From Halomonas sp. ML-15 (GTDB lineage: Bacteria > Pseudomonadota > Gammaproteobacteria > Pseudomonadales > Halomonadaceae), in the NCBI RefSeq assembly GCF_014779595.1, contig NZ_JACXZT010000003.1, positions 1-64,000 on the forward strand: a stretch of DNA of 64,000 nucleotides, written 5' to 3'. The notes beneath the pieces are model-generated. The model had not been told where the DNA came from. It saw only the letters and a list, made by a program, of their open reading frames with translations, and searched no databases. Below, piece after piece: positions 18,961 through 27,861 of the stretch. The position numbers and the translations under genes are program-made. The first letter of the stretch is position 1, and each line of letters starts with the position of its first letter.

Positions 18961-19908
18961 TCAGCCCCCGGGTGCATCACTGGGCGACACCAGCCAGGCA
19001 TCGCTGAGCGACAGCAGGTGGGAGGTCAGGGCATCCAGTACCTGGCCGCCCTGGCGCCAGTGATGCCAGTAGAGCGGGATGTCGACGACCCGCTGCGGTG
19101 AAAGATCGACCAGCCGGCCATCGGCCAGGTGGCCGCTGGGATCGATCTCCTGAAGGCTACCCTCATCGAGTTCGCGAGCCGCCTGACGCTCCGGCACCAT
19201 GCCCCAGCCGAGTCCCGCCAGGGCCAGCCCGACGAAGCCCTGAGACGAGGGGCAGAGATGGTAGGGAAATGGCGGCTCGACCCCGTACATGGCCAGAAAG
19301 CGATGCTGCAGGCGGTCGTCGGGGCCAAACACCAGCGCCGGGGCACGCTTTAGCGCCTCTGGCGTAAGGCCCTCGGGAAAATAGCGTGCGATAAAGGCGG
19401 GGCTTGCCAGCGCGCGGTAGCGCATGCTGCCCAGCGCGTGGCTGCGTGCGCCCTGCACCGGCCGCGGTGAGTCACAGATGCAGCCGGCCACGTCGCCGTC
19501 GCGCATGCGCTTGAGCGCCACTTCCTGATCCTCTACTACCAGTTCGAGCAGCACCCGATGGCGGTCGCTGAAGCGGCCCACCGCGTCTGGCCACCAGGTG
19601 GCCAGGCTATCGGCGTTGATGGCCAGCCGCAGGCGCCGCTCCTCTCCGCTACCCAGTGCAGGCACCTGCTCGAGCAGTTCGTGCTCAAGCAGCCGAACCT
19701 GCTGGACATGGTTGAGCAGGCGCTGGCCCAGCGGAGTGGGCGCCAGGCGCGGGCTGCGGGTCAGCACCGGCTGGCCGAGACGCGCCTCGAGCAGCTTGAT
19801 GCGCTGGGAGACGGCCGATTGGGTCAGGCCGAGCTGTCGAGCACCGCGCTCGAAGCCTGCCTGGTCGACGACCGCGGCCAGCGCGGCGAGCAGCTTATAG
19901 TCGAGCAT
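18961..19908 (-). CDS. argP: LysR-family regulator, ArgP type
   Basis: A LysR-type regulator of 315 aa. The N-terminal HTH reads FERGARQLGLTQSAVSQRIKLLEARLG, typical of ArgP (IciA). The ligand-binding domain fills the rest. ArgP proteins sense arginine and lysine and activate the exporter gene argO. It is divergent from the argO-like gene at 20046, with a 137-bp intergenic region, the standard arrangement for this pair. Other amino acids as effectors cannot be excluded. Confidence 0.87.
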   Translation of the reverse strand: MLDYKLLAALAAVVDQAGFERGARQLGLTQSAVSQRIKLLEARLGQPVLTRSPRLAPTPLGQRLLNHVQQVRLLEHELLEQVPALGSGEERRLRLAINADSLATWWPDAVGRFSDRHRVLLELVVEDQEVALKRMRDGDVAGCICDSPRPVQGARSHALGSMRYRALASPAFIARYFPEGLTPEALKRAPALVFGPDDRLQHRFLAMYGVEPPFPYHLCPSSQGFVGLALAGLGWGMVPERQAARELDEGSLQEIDPSGHLADGRLVDLSPQRVVDIPLYWHHWRQGGQVLDALTSHLLSLSDAWLVSPSDAPGG

Positions 19909-20045
19909 GGTGATGACCTGTGTCAGGTGAAATTCTCATTAACTTATCTAATCGGGCAGTCGTTTTATTAATTTCATTGATTGTCAGGGCCAGCGTAGCC
20001 TTCCCGGCATGATCTTCCAATAGATGCTGCCAAAAGGAGCTTAGT

Positions 20046-20654
20046 GTGCTGGTTTCCCTGATTCATGGACTGTTGATCTGTGCCGGTCTGATCGTTGCCA
20101 TCGGCGCCCAGAATGCCTTTGTGCTCCAGCAGGGGCTGCGTCGTGAGCACGCCTGGCTGGTGGCGGGCGTCTGTGCGCTGTGCGACTGGCTGCTGATCGG
20201 CCTGGGGGTGCTGGGACTCGGTGCCCTGATCGCTCAGCAGGCGCTGCTGATGGAGGTGGCGCGCTGGGCGGGGGCGGCGTTTCTGGCCTGGCAGGCGGGA
20301 TTGGCACTGCGCCGTGCGCTCAGCCCGCATGCCCTGGTGGCCGGCGGCGCTGGCCTGGCTTCCTGGCGTGCGGCGCTGGCGGCGACCCTGGCGGTCACGC
20401 TGCTCAACCCGCAGGTCTATCTCGAAACTCTGGTACTGCTGGGCGCCATCGGTGCCGTGCAGCCGAGTCCGCTGGGATTCTTCATCGGCGCGGCCCTGGC
20501 CTCATTCGGCTGGTTCTTCGGGCTGGTCGCCGCGGCCGGCTGGCTGGCACCGCGCCTGGCCAGTCCCCGGGTATGGCGAGTCATCGACGCGCTGATTGCC
20601 CTGATCCTGGCTTGGGTGGCCTGGCGGCTGGCCAGCGGGGCGATGCTGCCGTGA
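20046..20654 (+). CDS. argO: LysE/ArgO-family amino acid exporter
   Basis: A protein of 202 aa with about six membrane segments and the family motif at the N-terminus (VAIGAQNAFVLQQGLRREH). It should export arginine or lysine across the inner membrane. It starts with GTG, with AAAGGAG 7 nt upstream. The neighbouring divergent ArgP-type regulator supports the function. Confidence 0.87.
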   Translation: MLVSLIHGLLICAGLIVAIGAQNAFVLQQGLRREHAWLVAGVCALCDWLLIGLGVLGLGALIAQQALLMEVARWAGAAFLAWQAGLALRRALSPHALVAGGAGLASWRAALAATLAVTLLNPQVYLETLVLLGAIGAVQPSPLGFFIGAALASFGWFFGLVAAAGWLAPRLASPRVWRVIDALIALILAWVAWRLASGAMLP

Positions 20655-20656
20655 GG

Positions 20657-20674
20657 TGTAAAATTTTCGTTACG
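20657..20674. promoter_or_regulatory. Candidate PhhR/TyrR box upstream of hpd
   Basis: TGTAAA-ATTTTC-GTTACG has a perfect left half and four of six right-half matches to TGTAAA-N6-TTTACA. The right half GTTACG is identical to that of the site at 2653. It lies 203 bp upstream of the hpd start, directly after the argO stop codon. Confidence 0.5.
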
Positions 20675-20876
20675 GGGTGTCAGGCAATTCGACCGCCGGG
20701 GCGGCGTAGCGCCACGCCTTCCCGTGCATGGCAAGAATGTGTTACAGCGACGGCCAGTGCGAGGCGAAAACACCCCGCCTGGGGCAAGAAATAGCGCTGC
20801 TCGTCGCGCTGCAGGGGCTCTAGTCTGGGGGCACGACATTCGTCATGACCCATAACAACACCCTGAGGAGTTCCCC

Positions 20877-21977
20877 ATGAACGCACCGGCACAGGTCGCC
20901 CCGCAGCAGAGCGCGCACAACCCGATCGGCACCAACGGCTTCGAGTTCGTCGAATATACCGCGCCGACCGCCGAGGGCATCGAGGCGCTGCGCGCGCTGT
21001 TCATTCGGATGGGCTTCACCGAGACGCGCAAGCACCGCTCCAAGGACGTGTTCCTGTTCCAGCAGGAAGGCGTCAACTTCGTGCTCAACGCCGAGCCGAA
21101 CAGCCCCGCTGCCGAGTTCGGCAAGGTCCATGGCCCCAGCGCCTGCGCCATGGCCTGGAAGGTCGCCGATGCCCAGCAGGCGTTTGAATATGCCGTTTCG
21201 CAGGGCGCCGAGCCGGTAGAGAACCCGGTGGCCGCCGATGAGGTTGGCATCCCGGCTGTGCGAGGTATCGGCGGCTCGCTGCTCTACTTCGTCGATAACA
21301 AGGTCGATGGCCAGGGCCGTACCATCTACGACATCGACTTCGAGAAGATTCCCGGCCGCAACGCCAATGATCGCAGCGTGGGTCTCCAGGTGCTCGATCA
21401 CCTGACCCATAACGTCGATCGTGGCCAGATGGACGTCTGGGCGAACTTCTACACCGATATCGCCAACTTCCGCGAAAACCGCTACTTCGATATCAAGGGC
21501 AAGAAGACCGGCCTGCTGTCGCGGGCGATGACCGCGCCGTGCGGCAAGATGCATATCCCGATCAACGAGTCAGCCGACGACAACTCACAGATCGCCGAAT
21601 TCCTGCGTGAGTACAACGGCGAAGGCATCCAGCACCTGGCCATGGCCACCGACGACATCTACGCCACGGTGCGTGCGCTGCGGGCCAACGGTGTGACCTT
21701 CCTGAGCACCCCGGACACCTACTACGAGAAGGTCAATGCGCGGGTGCCCAACCACGAGGAGAACGTCGACGAGCTGCGCGAGCTAAGCTTGCTGGTTGAC
21801 GGTGCCGAGGGCGAAGGCGTGCTGCTGCAGATCTTCACCGAGACGGTGATCGGCCCGATCTTCTTCGAGATTATCCAGCGCAAGGGCAACGACGGCTTCG
21901 GCGAAGGCAACTTCAAGGCGCTATTCGAATCCATCGAGGAAGACCAGATCCGCCGCGGCGTGATCAAGGACGACTGA
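20877..21977 (+). CDS. hpd: 4-hydroxyphenylpyruvate dioxygenase
   Basis: A non-haem iron dioxygenase of 366 aa that converts 4-hydroxyphenylpyruvate to homogentisate. Two VOC/glyoxalase-like domains are visible (about 20-150 and 170-350). The C-terminal one has the iron-site segments GIQHLAMATDDIY and FTETVIGPIFFEIIQRKG. It takes the product of PhhC and feeds HmgA, encoded at 24190-25503. GAGGAG precedes the ATG, and a strong terminator follows at 22010, so it appears to be monocistronic. Confidence 0.96.
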   Translation: MNAPAQVAPQQSAHNPIGTNGFEFVEYTAPTAEGIEALRALFIRMGFTETRKHRSKDVFLFQQEGVNFVLNAEPNSPAAEFGKVHGPSACAMAWKVADAQQAFEYAVSQGAEPVENPVAADEVGIPAVRGIGGSLLYFVDNKVDGQGRTIYDIDFEKIPGRNANDRSVGLQVLDHLTHNVDRGQMDVWANFYTDIANFRENRYFDIKGKKTGLLSRAMTAPCGKMHIPINESADDNSQIAEFLREYNGEGIQHLAMATDDIYATVRALRANGVTFLSTPDTYYEKVNARVPNHEENVDELRELSLLVDGAEGEGVLLQIFTETVIGPIFFEIIQRKGNDGFGEGNFKALFESIEEDQIRRGVIKDD

Positions 21978-22009
21978 TCACGTCGTTCCCCTTGGCGATT
22001 GACCTTCGA

Positions 22010-22034
22010 CCCCGCGGCCAGCCGCGGGGTTTTT
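22010..22034 (+). terminator. Rho-independent terminator after hpd
   Basis: A GC-rich stem CCCCGCGG / CCGCGGGG (22010-22017 and 22022-22029) with a 4-nt loop is followed by TTTTT. It lies between the convergent hpd and Rieske genes. Confidence 0.9.
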
Positions 22035-22040
22035 GCCTGT

Positions 22041-22415
22041 TTATTCGCCGATCACCAGCCAGCCCTCTTCATCCACTGCCAAGGGCACTGGGTCCAGTGT
22101 GCAACCCTCGCCCAGACCGCCGCTGCCTTCACCGCTGTGCGCTGAGAAGCTGGCGTCGTGGTTGGTACAGCGTAGGGTCTGGCCGTCCTGGCTGAGAATG
22201 CGACTGCCACGCTGGTCGAGAGGCAGGTACTGGTGAGGGCAGGCGTTGACGTAGGCGCGGGGGCCGTCGGCGAGCCCGACCAGCAGCAGCGGGAAGCTGC
22301 CGCGTTGACTGTCGAGCAGCATGCTGTGAGTGGTGCCGACGGCCAGTTCGGCGGCGGGCAACAGACGTGAGCCGCTGGCGGGGGCCGAGCGGTAGGTTTT
22401 CCAGGCGTCGTTCAT
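22041..22415 (-). CDS. Rieske [2Fe-2S] protein in the homogentisate cluster
   Basis: A 124-aa soluble ferredoxin-like protein. The two Rieske cluster motifs are ACPHQYLPLDQRG and CTNHDASF (C-x-H and C-x2-H). It is the last gene of the hmgA-fahA-maiA series and starts at an ATG with AGGGAG upstream. No oxygenase partner lies nearby, so its role is unknown. An electron donor or an auxiliary function for the pathway dioxygenases are possibilities. A 12-bp hairpin in the 64-bp gap after maiA may uncouple its expression. Confidence 0.85.
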   Translation of the reverse strand: MNDAWKTYRSAPASGSRLLPAAELAVGTTHSMLLDSQRGSFPLLLVGLADGPRAYVNACPHQYLPLDQRGSRILSQDGQTLRCTNHDASFSAHSGEGSGGLGEGCTLDPVPLAVDEEGWLVIGE

Positions 22416-22433
22416 GAGGGGCTCCCTGAACGC

Positions 22434-22461
22434 GCGGCGCCGTGCTTGTGCACGGCGCCGC
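22434..22461 (-). other. Strong stem-loop between maiA and the Rieske gene
   Basis: A perfect 12-bp inverted repeat (22434-22445 and 22450-22461) has a TTGT loop on the plus strand. It ends 19 bp before the Rieske ATG on the transcribed minus strand and lacks a T-run. An attenuator or mRNA-stabilising element is more likely than a full terminator. Confidence 0.6.
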
Positions 22462-22479
22462 GGTAACGGCAGTAAGGGG

Positions 22480-23124
22480 TCAGCGTGCGTCAGGCTGGGC
22501 CGCCGGTGTGGCCTGGGCGAAGGCCGGCAGGGCGCGGCAGTTGGCGGCAATCTGCTGGATGCGCGGGTAGTTCGAGAGGTCGCACTCGAAGCGCTCGGCG
22601 TTGAACACCTGGGGCACCAGGCAGATATCCGCCAGCCCCGGGGTGTCGCCGTGGCAGAAGTCGCCGCAGCCAGCGTCGCGGGAAAGCTGCGCCTCAAGGG
22701 CGGTGAAGCCCTCGTCGATCCAGTGGCGGTACCAGCTCAGCTTGGCGTCGTCGGTAGCACCAAGCTCACCCACCAGGTACGTCAGCACCCGCAGGTTGTT
22801 GAGCGGGTGCATCTCGCAGGCGATCAACTGAGAGAGGGCGCGTACCCGCGCCCGGCCGGGGAGGTCCGCCGGCAGCAGTGCCGGCTCGGGGTAGCGCTCT
22901 TCCAGGTACTCGCAGATCGCCAGCGATTGGCTCAGGGTAACGCCGTCGTCGGTCACCAGTGCGGGCACCAGCCCCTGGGGCTGGCGGGCGAGGTGGTCTG
23001 CCTCGCGCTGTTCCCCAGCCACCAGATCGATGCTTGTCTGGTGGTACGCCAGGCCCTTGAGGTTCAGGGCGATGCGCACTCGATAGGCCGCCGAGGAGCG
23101 AAAGTAGCCGTATAGCGTGGTCAT
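22480..23124 (-). CDS. maiA: Maleylacetoacetate isomerase
   Basis: A zeta-class glutathione S-transferase of 214 aa that isomerises maleylacetoacetate to fumarylacetoacetate. The N-terminal GST domain begins LYGYFRSSAAYRVRIALNLKG with the SSAAYRVR catalytic loop diagnostic of MaiA. The C-terminal helical domain carries the usual GDTPGLADICLVPQV. Its ATG overlaps the fahA stop codon by 4 nt (ATGA), showing operon coupling. Confidence 0.95.
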   Translation of the reverse strand: MTTLYGYFRSSAAYRVRIALNLKGLAYHQTSIDLVAGEQREADHLARQPQGLVPALVTDDGVTLSQSLAICEYLEERYPEPALLPADLPGRARVRALSQLIACEMHPLNNLRVLTYLVGELGATDDAKLSWYRHWIDEGFTALEAQLSRDAGCGDFCHGDTPGLADICLVPQVFNAERFECDLSNYPRIQQIAANCRALPAFAQATPAAQPDAR

Positions 23125-24155
23125 TCGGACTCCTGATACTTCACTACCCGCTGGTCGATGGCGCCGAAGAGGCTCTGGCCCTTGCGGTCGAACATCTCGA
23201 TGCGGACACGGTCGCCGAAGCGCATGAAGGGGGTCTTGATTTCGTCATGCAGAATCTTCTCCACCATGCGCACTTCGGCCAGGCAGCTGTAGCCCACGCC
23301 GCCGTCGGCAATCGGCTTGCCGGGGCCGCCGTCGGGGTCGGGGTTTGACACCGTGCCCGAGCCGACGATAGCACCGGCACCCAACTGGCGTGTCCTGGCG
23401 GCGTGGGCCACCAGTTCGGGAAAGCCGAAGATCATGTCCGGCCCGGCCTCTGGCTCACCGAACTTTTCACCGTTGAGATGCACGCTCAGCGGCAGATGTA
23501 CGCGGCCGTCCTGCCAGGCGTCACCCAGCTCGTCGGGGGTCACGCACACCGGCGAGAAGCTCGAGGCGGGCTTGGCCTGAAAGAAGCCGAAGCCCTTGGC
23601 CAGCTCACCGGGAATCAGCCCGCGCAGGCTGACGTCGTTGACCAGCATGATCAGCTTGATATGGCTTGCCGCCTGCTCCGGCGTGACCGCCATCGGCACG
23701 TCGTCGGTGATCACCGCGATCTCGCCTTCGAAGTCGATGCCGTGCTCCTCGCTGACCGCCTCGATATCGTCGTAGGGTCCCAGGAAGGCATCGCCGCCGC
23801 CCTGGTACATCAGCGGGTCGCTCCATAAGCTCTCGGGCAGCTCGGCGCCGCGGGCCTGGCGCACCAGCTTGACGTGGTTGAGATAGGCCGAGCCGTCGGC
23901 CCAGTGATAGCTGCGCGGCAGCGGCGAGTGCAGGGAGGGCATGTCGAGATCGAAAGCGCCCACGGCCTGGCCGTCATTGAGCTCGGCGTAGCGTTTTTCC
24001 AGCAGCGGACTGACCGCCGTCCAGCGTTCCAGGGCCTGCTGCAGGGTGTCGGCGATATCGCTGGCACTGACGGCCTGGCGCAGGTCGCGGGAGACGATCA
24101 CCAGTTCACCGTCGCGGCACTGCCTGGGGTCGAGTTTGAGGGTAGCGAGTTTCAT
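23121..24155 (-). CDS. fahA: Fumarylacetoacetate hydrolase
   Basis: A FAH-family hydrolase of 344 aa that splits fumarylacetoacetate into fumarate and acetoacetate, the last step of tyrosine breakdown. The FAH fold motifs are visible: a metal-binding DFEGEIAVI, the LAKGFGFFQAKPASSFSP segment and GSGTVSNPDPDGGPGKPI. The start at 24155 has AAGGACT upstream and matches the family N-terminus (MKLATLK). It lies 34 bp after hmgA and overlaps maiA. Confidence 0.94.
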   Translation of the reverse strand: MKLATLKLDPRQCRDGELVIVSRDLRQAVSASDIADTLQQALERWTAVSPLLEKRYAELNDGQAVGAFDLDMPSLHSPLPRSYHWADGSAYLNHVKLVRQARGAELPESLWSDPLMYQGGGDAFLGPYDDIEAVSEEHGIDFEGEIAVITDDVPMAVTPEQAASHIKLIMLVNDVSLRGLIPGELAKGFGFFQAKPASSFSPVCVTPDELGDAWQDGRVHLPLSVHLNGEKFGEPEAGPDMIFGFPELVAHAARTRQLGAGAIVGSGTVSNPDPDGGPGKPIADGGVGYSCLAEVRMVEKILHDEIKTPFMRFGDRVRIEMFDRKGQSLFGAIDQRVVKYQESE

Positions 24156-24189
24156 GGTCTGGGAGTCCTTGTCGTCGGAGGAGAGGGGA

Positions 24190-25503
24190 TCACGGCCGCT
24201 CGGCGTCGAAGTGCGAGCGCAGGGTCGACCAGACGTCGACATAGTCGCGCTGGCGGAAGTCGGCATCGCGTGCGCCGGGCACGGTCTGGAACGGGTAGCG
24301 GCTCTCGAACATGAAGGCCAGTGTCTTGCCAAGGTATTGCGGCGTGAGCTCAGCATTGCTGGCCTTCTCGAACGTTTCGGCATCCGGGCCGTGGGGCGAC
24401 ATGCAGTTGTGCAGGCTGGCGCCGCCGGGCACGAAGCCTTCGGCCTTGGCATCGTACTCGCCGTGAATCAGGCCCATGAACTCGCTCATCAGGTTGCGAT
24501 GGAAGTAGGGCGGGCGGAAGGTGTCCTCGGCCACCATCCAGCGCGGTGGGAAGATCACGAAGTCGATATTGGCCATGCCCGGGGTGTCCGAGGGCGAGGT
24601 CAGCACGGTGAAGATCGACGGATCGGGGTGGTCGAAGCTCACCGTATTGATGGTGTTGAAGTGGGCCAGGTCGTACTTGTAGGGCGCGTAGTTGCCGTGC
24701 CATGCGACCACGTCCAGCGGCGAGTGATCGAGGTGGGTCATCCACAGCCGGCCGGCAAAGCGCGCCAGCAGTTCGACCTCGCCCAGGGCGTCTTCGTAGG
24801 CGGCGGACGGCGTCAGGAAGTCGCGCGGGTTGGCCAGGCCGTTGGCGCCGATCGGCCCCAGCCCAGGCAGCTCGAAGGGCGCACCGTAGTTTTCGCACAC
24901 ATAGCCGCGCGCCGCCTCGACGCCCTCGGCCAGCTGCACCTGACACTTGACGCCGCGGGGAACTACCGCGATTTCGCCGCTGGCGACTTCGAGCACGCCC
25001 ATCTCGGTGCGTACCATCAGGTCGCCAAGCTGCGGCACGATCAGCAGCTCGCCATCGGCATCATAGAAGAAGCGCTGCATGCTGCGGTTGCAGGCATAGA
25101 CGTGCACCCCGCAGCCACTCTGCGCGGCGACGTCACCGTTGATGCCGATGGTGGTCAGGCCGTCGATGAAGTCGGTGGGCTCAGTGGGCAGCGGCAGCGG
25201 ATCCCAGCGCATCTGGTTGGGATCGGCCAGTGCCGTGGCGGTGGGGGCGGTCATCCAGCTTGGGTGGTCGAGGGGATGGTAGGCGCCCTGCACCACCGAG
25301 GGGCGAATGCGGTACAGCCAACTGCGCAGATTGTCGCCGCGGGGTGCGGTGAAGGCCGAACCGGTCAACTGCTCGGCATAGAGGCCGTAGGGGCAGCGCT
25401 GCGGTGAGTTCTGGCCCTCGGGCAAGGCGCCGGGTAGCGCCTCGCTGGCGACATGATTGCGAAAGCCGCTGTGGTAGGACGGTGTGGCGGGCTGGGATTG
25501 CAT
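24190..25503 (-). CDS. hmgA: Homogentisate 1,2-dioxygenase
   Basis: An extradiol-type iron dioxygenase of 437 aa that opens homogentisate to maleylacetoacetate. Family features include [26 protein letters not shown] at the N-terminus, the [15 protein letters not shown] segment, and the metal-ligand region [16 protein letters not shown]...[16 protein letters not shown] precedes the ATG at 25503. It is the first gene of hmgA-fahA-maiA-Rieske, with a perfect palindrome 37 bp upstream that is probably the operator of the adjacent MarR protein. Confidence 0.96.
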   Translation of the reverse strand: MQSQPATPSYHSGFRNHVASEALPGALPEGQNSPQRCPYGLYAEQLTGSAFTAPRGDNLRSWLYRIRPSVVQGAYHPLDHPSWMTAPTATALADPNQMRWDPLPLPTEPTDFIDGLTTIGINGDVAAQSGCGVHVYACNRSMQRFFYDADGELLIVPQLGDLMVRTEMGVLEVASGEIAVVPRGVKCQVQLAEGVEAARGYVCENYGAPFELPGLGPIGANGLANPRDFLTPSAAYEDALGEVELLARFAGRLWMTHLDHSPLDVVAWHGNYAPYKYDLAHFNTINTVSFDHPDPSIFTVLTSPSDTPGMANIDFVIFPPRWMVAEDTFRPPYFHRNLMSEFMGLIHGEYDAKAEGFVPGGASLHNCMSPHGPDAETFEKASNAELTPQYLGKTLAFMFESRYPFQTVPGARDADFRQRDYVDVWSTLRSHFDAERP

Positions 25504-25539
25504 GTCGGTGCTCCTGGCTAGGCGTATTGCTTCGCCTTG

Positions 25540-25557
25540 TAGTTTCATTTGAAACTA
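25540..25557. promoter_or_regulatory. Candidate MarR operator upstream of hmgA
   Basis: A perfect inverted repeat TAGTTTCA-TT-TGAAACTA. Its 14-bp core GTTTCATTTGAAAC recurs, with a changed centre, at 26219-26232 near the transporter. The size and AT-rich palindromic form fit a MarR-family operator. Confidence 0.6.
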
Positions 25558-25582
25558 AATCTAGCGGGAGCCCCCTGTCGGG

Positions 25583-26053
25583 TCAAGTCTCGGTCAACTG
25601 ATCCAGGCGTGCATCGAGCTTGTTGAGCAGCCGGAACAGGTCGCGATACTCGGCGGCACTGAGACCATCGACCAGTCCACCCTCCCACTCCAGGGCCAGT
25701 GGAATCGCCTTGGCCATCAGCGCCTGGCCCGCCTCGGTGAGACTCAAGCGCAGGCTGCGCTGGTCGCGGCGAGTGCGCTGGCGAGCCAGCAGCTCGCGCT
25801 CGCCGAGCGACTTGACCGCTCGCGATACCCGCGCCTTATCCATGTCGGTGAGTTCGCAGATCTGGCTGGCGGTGAGGCTACGGCGCTGGTGCAGCCAGGC
25901 CAGGACGCGCCACTCGGCAATGCTGAGCTCGAATTCGCGGGCGTATATCTGCGCCAGCGACTGGCTGATGCGTTCGGCGAGATGGGCCAGGCGATAGGGC
26001 AGAAACTGCTCCAGCTGCAGCTCGGGCGGCGGAGATGAGGGGGCTTGGCTCAC
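25583..26053 (-). CDS. MarR-family transcriptional regulator
   Basis: A winged-helix regulator of 156 aa with the MarR core SIAEWRVLAWLHQRRSLTASQICELTDMDKARVSRAVKSLGE and the wing RTRRDQRSLRLSLTEAG. It lies immediately upstream of hmgA on the same strand and divergent from the transporter at 26349. Paired palindromes in both flanking regions suggest it controls both. In Pseudomonas the homogentisate genes are controlled by an IclR protein (HmgR); a MarR protein in this position is a different solution. Confidence 0.87.
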   Translation of the reverse strand: MSQAPSSPPPELQLEQFLPYRLAHLAERISQSLAQIYAREFELSIAEWRVLAWLHQRRSLTASQICELTDMDKARVSRAVKSLGERELLARQRTRRDQRSLRLSLTEAGQALMAKAIPLALEWEGGLVDGLSAAEYRDLFRLLNKLDARLDQLTET

Positions 26054-26133
26054 GGCGGATGTCCTGTGTCGTAGCGGTCGAGTCGTGCCCCAGTGTAACC
26101 GAGTGCGAGAGTCGATGGCGCCAGGGCAGCGGG

Positions 26134-26151
26134 TGTCAGCATATCGTTACG
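26134..26151. promoter_or_regulatory. Weak PhhR-like box upstream of the transporter
   Basis: TGTCAG-CATATC-GTTACG has four of six matches in each half to TGTAAA-N6-TTTACA and shares GTTACG with the stronger boxes at 2665 and 20669. It is listed as a tentative site only. Confidence 0.25.
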
Positions 26152-26218
26152 ATTTTCTGGGTCGAGGGGGAGCGCGGTAGCCGATCAGCGCTTGCCGGGG
26201 CATTCGATGCGGCATATT

Positions 26219-26232
26219 GTTTCAAAAGAAAC
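26219..26232. promoter_or_regulatory. Second candidate MarR operator, marR-transporter intergenic region
   Basis: GTTTCAAAAGAAAC is an inverted repeat with the same arms and spacing as the hmgA-proximal palindrome (GTTTCATTTGAAAC). It lies 117 bp upstream of the transporter ATG and 166 bp upstream of marR. Confidence 0.55.
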
Positions 26233-26348
26233 GTTATTTTGTGTTGTTAATGGCGCTTCACTTGGCTGATGAAAATGGTAGCGGGCATTTATATAGCGAA
26301 TTGCTCGGTTATCGATGACAATAACAAACTTCCTCAATAGGTTTTGCA

Positions 26349-27809
26349 ATGACGACAAGACAACAACCCAAGAATCTCTGGCTTGGTCGCTGGGGGTTCG
26401 TGCTGGCTGCTACCGGTTCGGCGGTGGGACTCGGCAACATTTGGAAATTCCCCTATATCGCAGGCGAGTTCGGCGGCGGCGCCTTCGTGCTGGTGTACCT
26501 GGCCTGCATCCTGGCGGTAGGGGTGCCGATCATGATGGTCGAGATCGCTTTTGGTCGGCGCGGACGCGGTAGCCCCATCGATGCCATCCGCCGTGTCACC
26601 CGCGAGTCGGGACACGGCCGGCTGTGGTCGCTGGTAGGCTGGATGGCGATGCTGGCCGGGTTCATGATCCTCTCCTTCTACGTGGTGGTGGCCGGCTGGT
26701 CGTTCTCCTATTTGTGGAAGATGCTGAGCGGCTCGCTGGGGGGATCGAGCGTCGATGACATGGTGGCAATTTTCGATGCCAACAATGAGGACCCCTTCAA
26801 CCTCGGCCTGTGGAGCACCCTGGTGGTGGTGCTGACCATGTGGATCGTCGGCAAGGGAGTTCAGGCCGGGATAGAACGCAGCGTCAGCTGGATGATGCCG
26901 GGCATGGTGATCATGCTGGCGATCCTGATCGGCTACGGGATCTTCTCTGGTGGCTTCGGCGAGGCGGTTGCCTTCCTGTTCTCGTTCGACACCAGCGGAC
27001 TTACCAGCGAGGGCATGCTGGCCGCACTGGGCCACGCCTTCTTTACCCTGTCGCTGGCCTCCGGGGCGATCCTCACCTACGGTGCCTATCTGCCCGATCG
27101 CACCTCCATCGCCCGCACCACCTTTAGCGTTGCCGCCGCGGATACCGTAGTGGCGCTGATGGCCGGCCTGGCGATCTTCCCGATCATCTTCGCCAATGGC
27201 ATGGACCCAGGCGAGGGCCCGGGCCTGATTTTCATGAGCCTGCCACTGGCCTTCCAGTCGATGCCGCTGGGCACGCTGTTCGGGATCCTGTTCTTCGTGA
27301 TGCTGTCGATGGCGGCGCTGACTTCATCGATCTCGATGATCGAGGCCACCGTGGCCTGGCTCAACGAAAGCAAGGGGATCGCCCGCAAGCACGCCGCATG
27401 GGGGGTAGGGATCCTGCTATGGCTGGTCAGCACCCTGGCAATGCTGTCGTTCAACTGGGGGGCCGAATGGACCCTGGCGGGCCGCAACGTCTTCGACTGG
27501 CTCGACTACCTGACGTCGCGCTGGATGATGCCGCTGGGCGGCCTTGCCATGGCCCTGATGGCTGGCTTCCTGCTGCGCCATGAGATCTTCAAGTCGGAAC
27601 TCGGCCTGTCCGACACCCAGCACGCGCTGTGGCTGTTCATGATTCGCTATGTCAGTCCGCTGGGTATCCTGTTGATCTTCGTCGATGCGCTGGGTATCGC
27701 AACCCTGCACCTGGCATCGCAGTGGCCGTGGTTGCTGGCCCTGCTGATGCTGGTCGTGGTGGTCGGTGAAGTCATCAGTCCACGGCTGTGGCGATCTCGT
27801 CACACCTGA
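26349..27809 (+). CDS. Sodium-dependent NSS/SNF-family transporter
   Basis: A neurotransmitter:sodium symporter family protein of 486 aa with about 11 or 12 membrane helices. The N-terminal signature GFVLAATGSAVGLGNIWKFPYIAGEFGGGAF holds the unwound TM1 that binds sodium and substrate. Such bacterial proteins import amino acids with sodium, which fits a halophile. Its place beside the homogentisate operon and a shared operator-like palindrome suggest tyrosine, phenylalanine or a related aromatic compound as substrate. This is inference from context. Confidence 0.88.
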   Translation: MTTRQQPKNLWLGRWGFVLAATGSAVGLGNIWKFPYIAGEFGGGAFVLVYLACILAVGVPIMMVEIAFGRRGRGSPIDAIRRVTRESGHGRLWSLVGWMAMLAGFMILSFYVVVAGWSFSYLWKMLSGSLGGSSVDDMVAIFDANNEDPFNLGLWSTLVVVLTMWIVGKGVQAGIERSVSWMMPGMVIMLAILIGYGIFSGGFGEAVAFLFSFDTSGLTSEGMLAALGHAFFTLSLASGAILTYGAYLPDRTSIARTTFSVAAADTVVALMAGLAIFPIIFANGMDPGEGPGLIFMSLPLAFQSMPLGTLFGILFFVMLSMAALTSSISMIEATVAWLNESKGIARKHAAWGVGILLWLVSTLAMLSFNWGAEWTLAGRNVFDWLDYLTSRWMMPLGGLAMALMAGFLLRHEIFKSELGLSDTQHALWLFMIRYVSPLGILLIFVDALGIATLHLASQWPWLLALLMLVVVVGEVISPRLWRSRHT

Positions 27810-27828
27810 GTTGGGCGAAAAGTCTAGC

Positions 27829-27861
27829 ACCGCCCCGTCGGCCAGCGGCCGACGGGGCGGT
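27829..27861 (+). terminator. Putative terminator hairpin after the NSS transporter
   Basis: A perfect 15-bp GC-rich inverted repeat (27829-27843 and 27847-27861) with an AGC loop starts 19 bp after the transporter stop codon. No clear T-run follows, so efficiency is uncertain. Confidence 0.6.
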
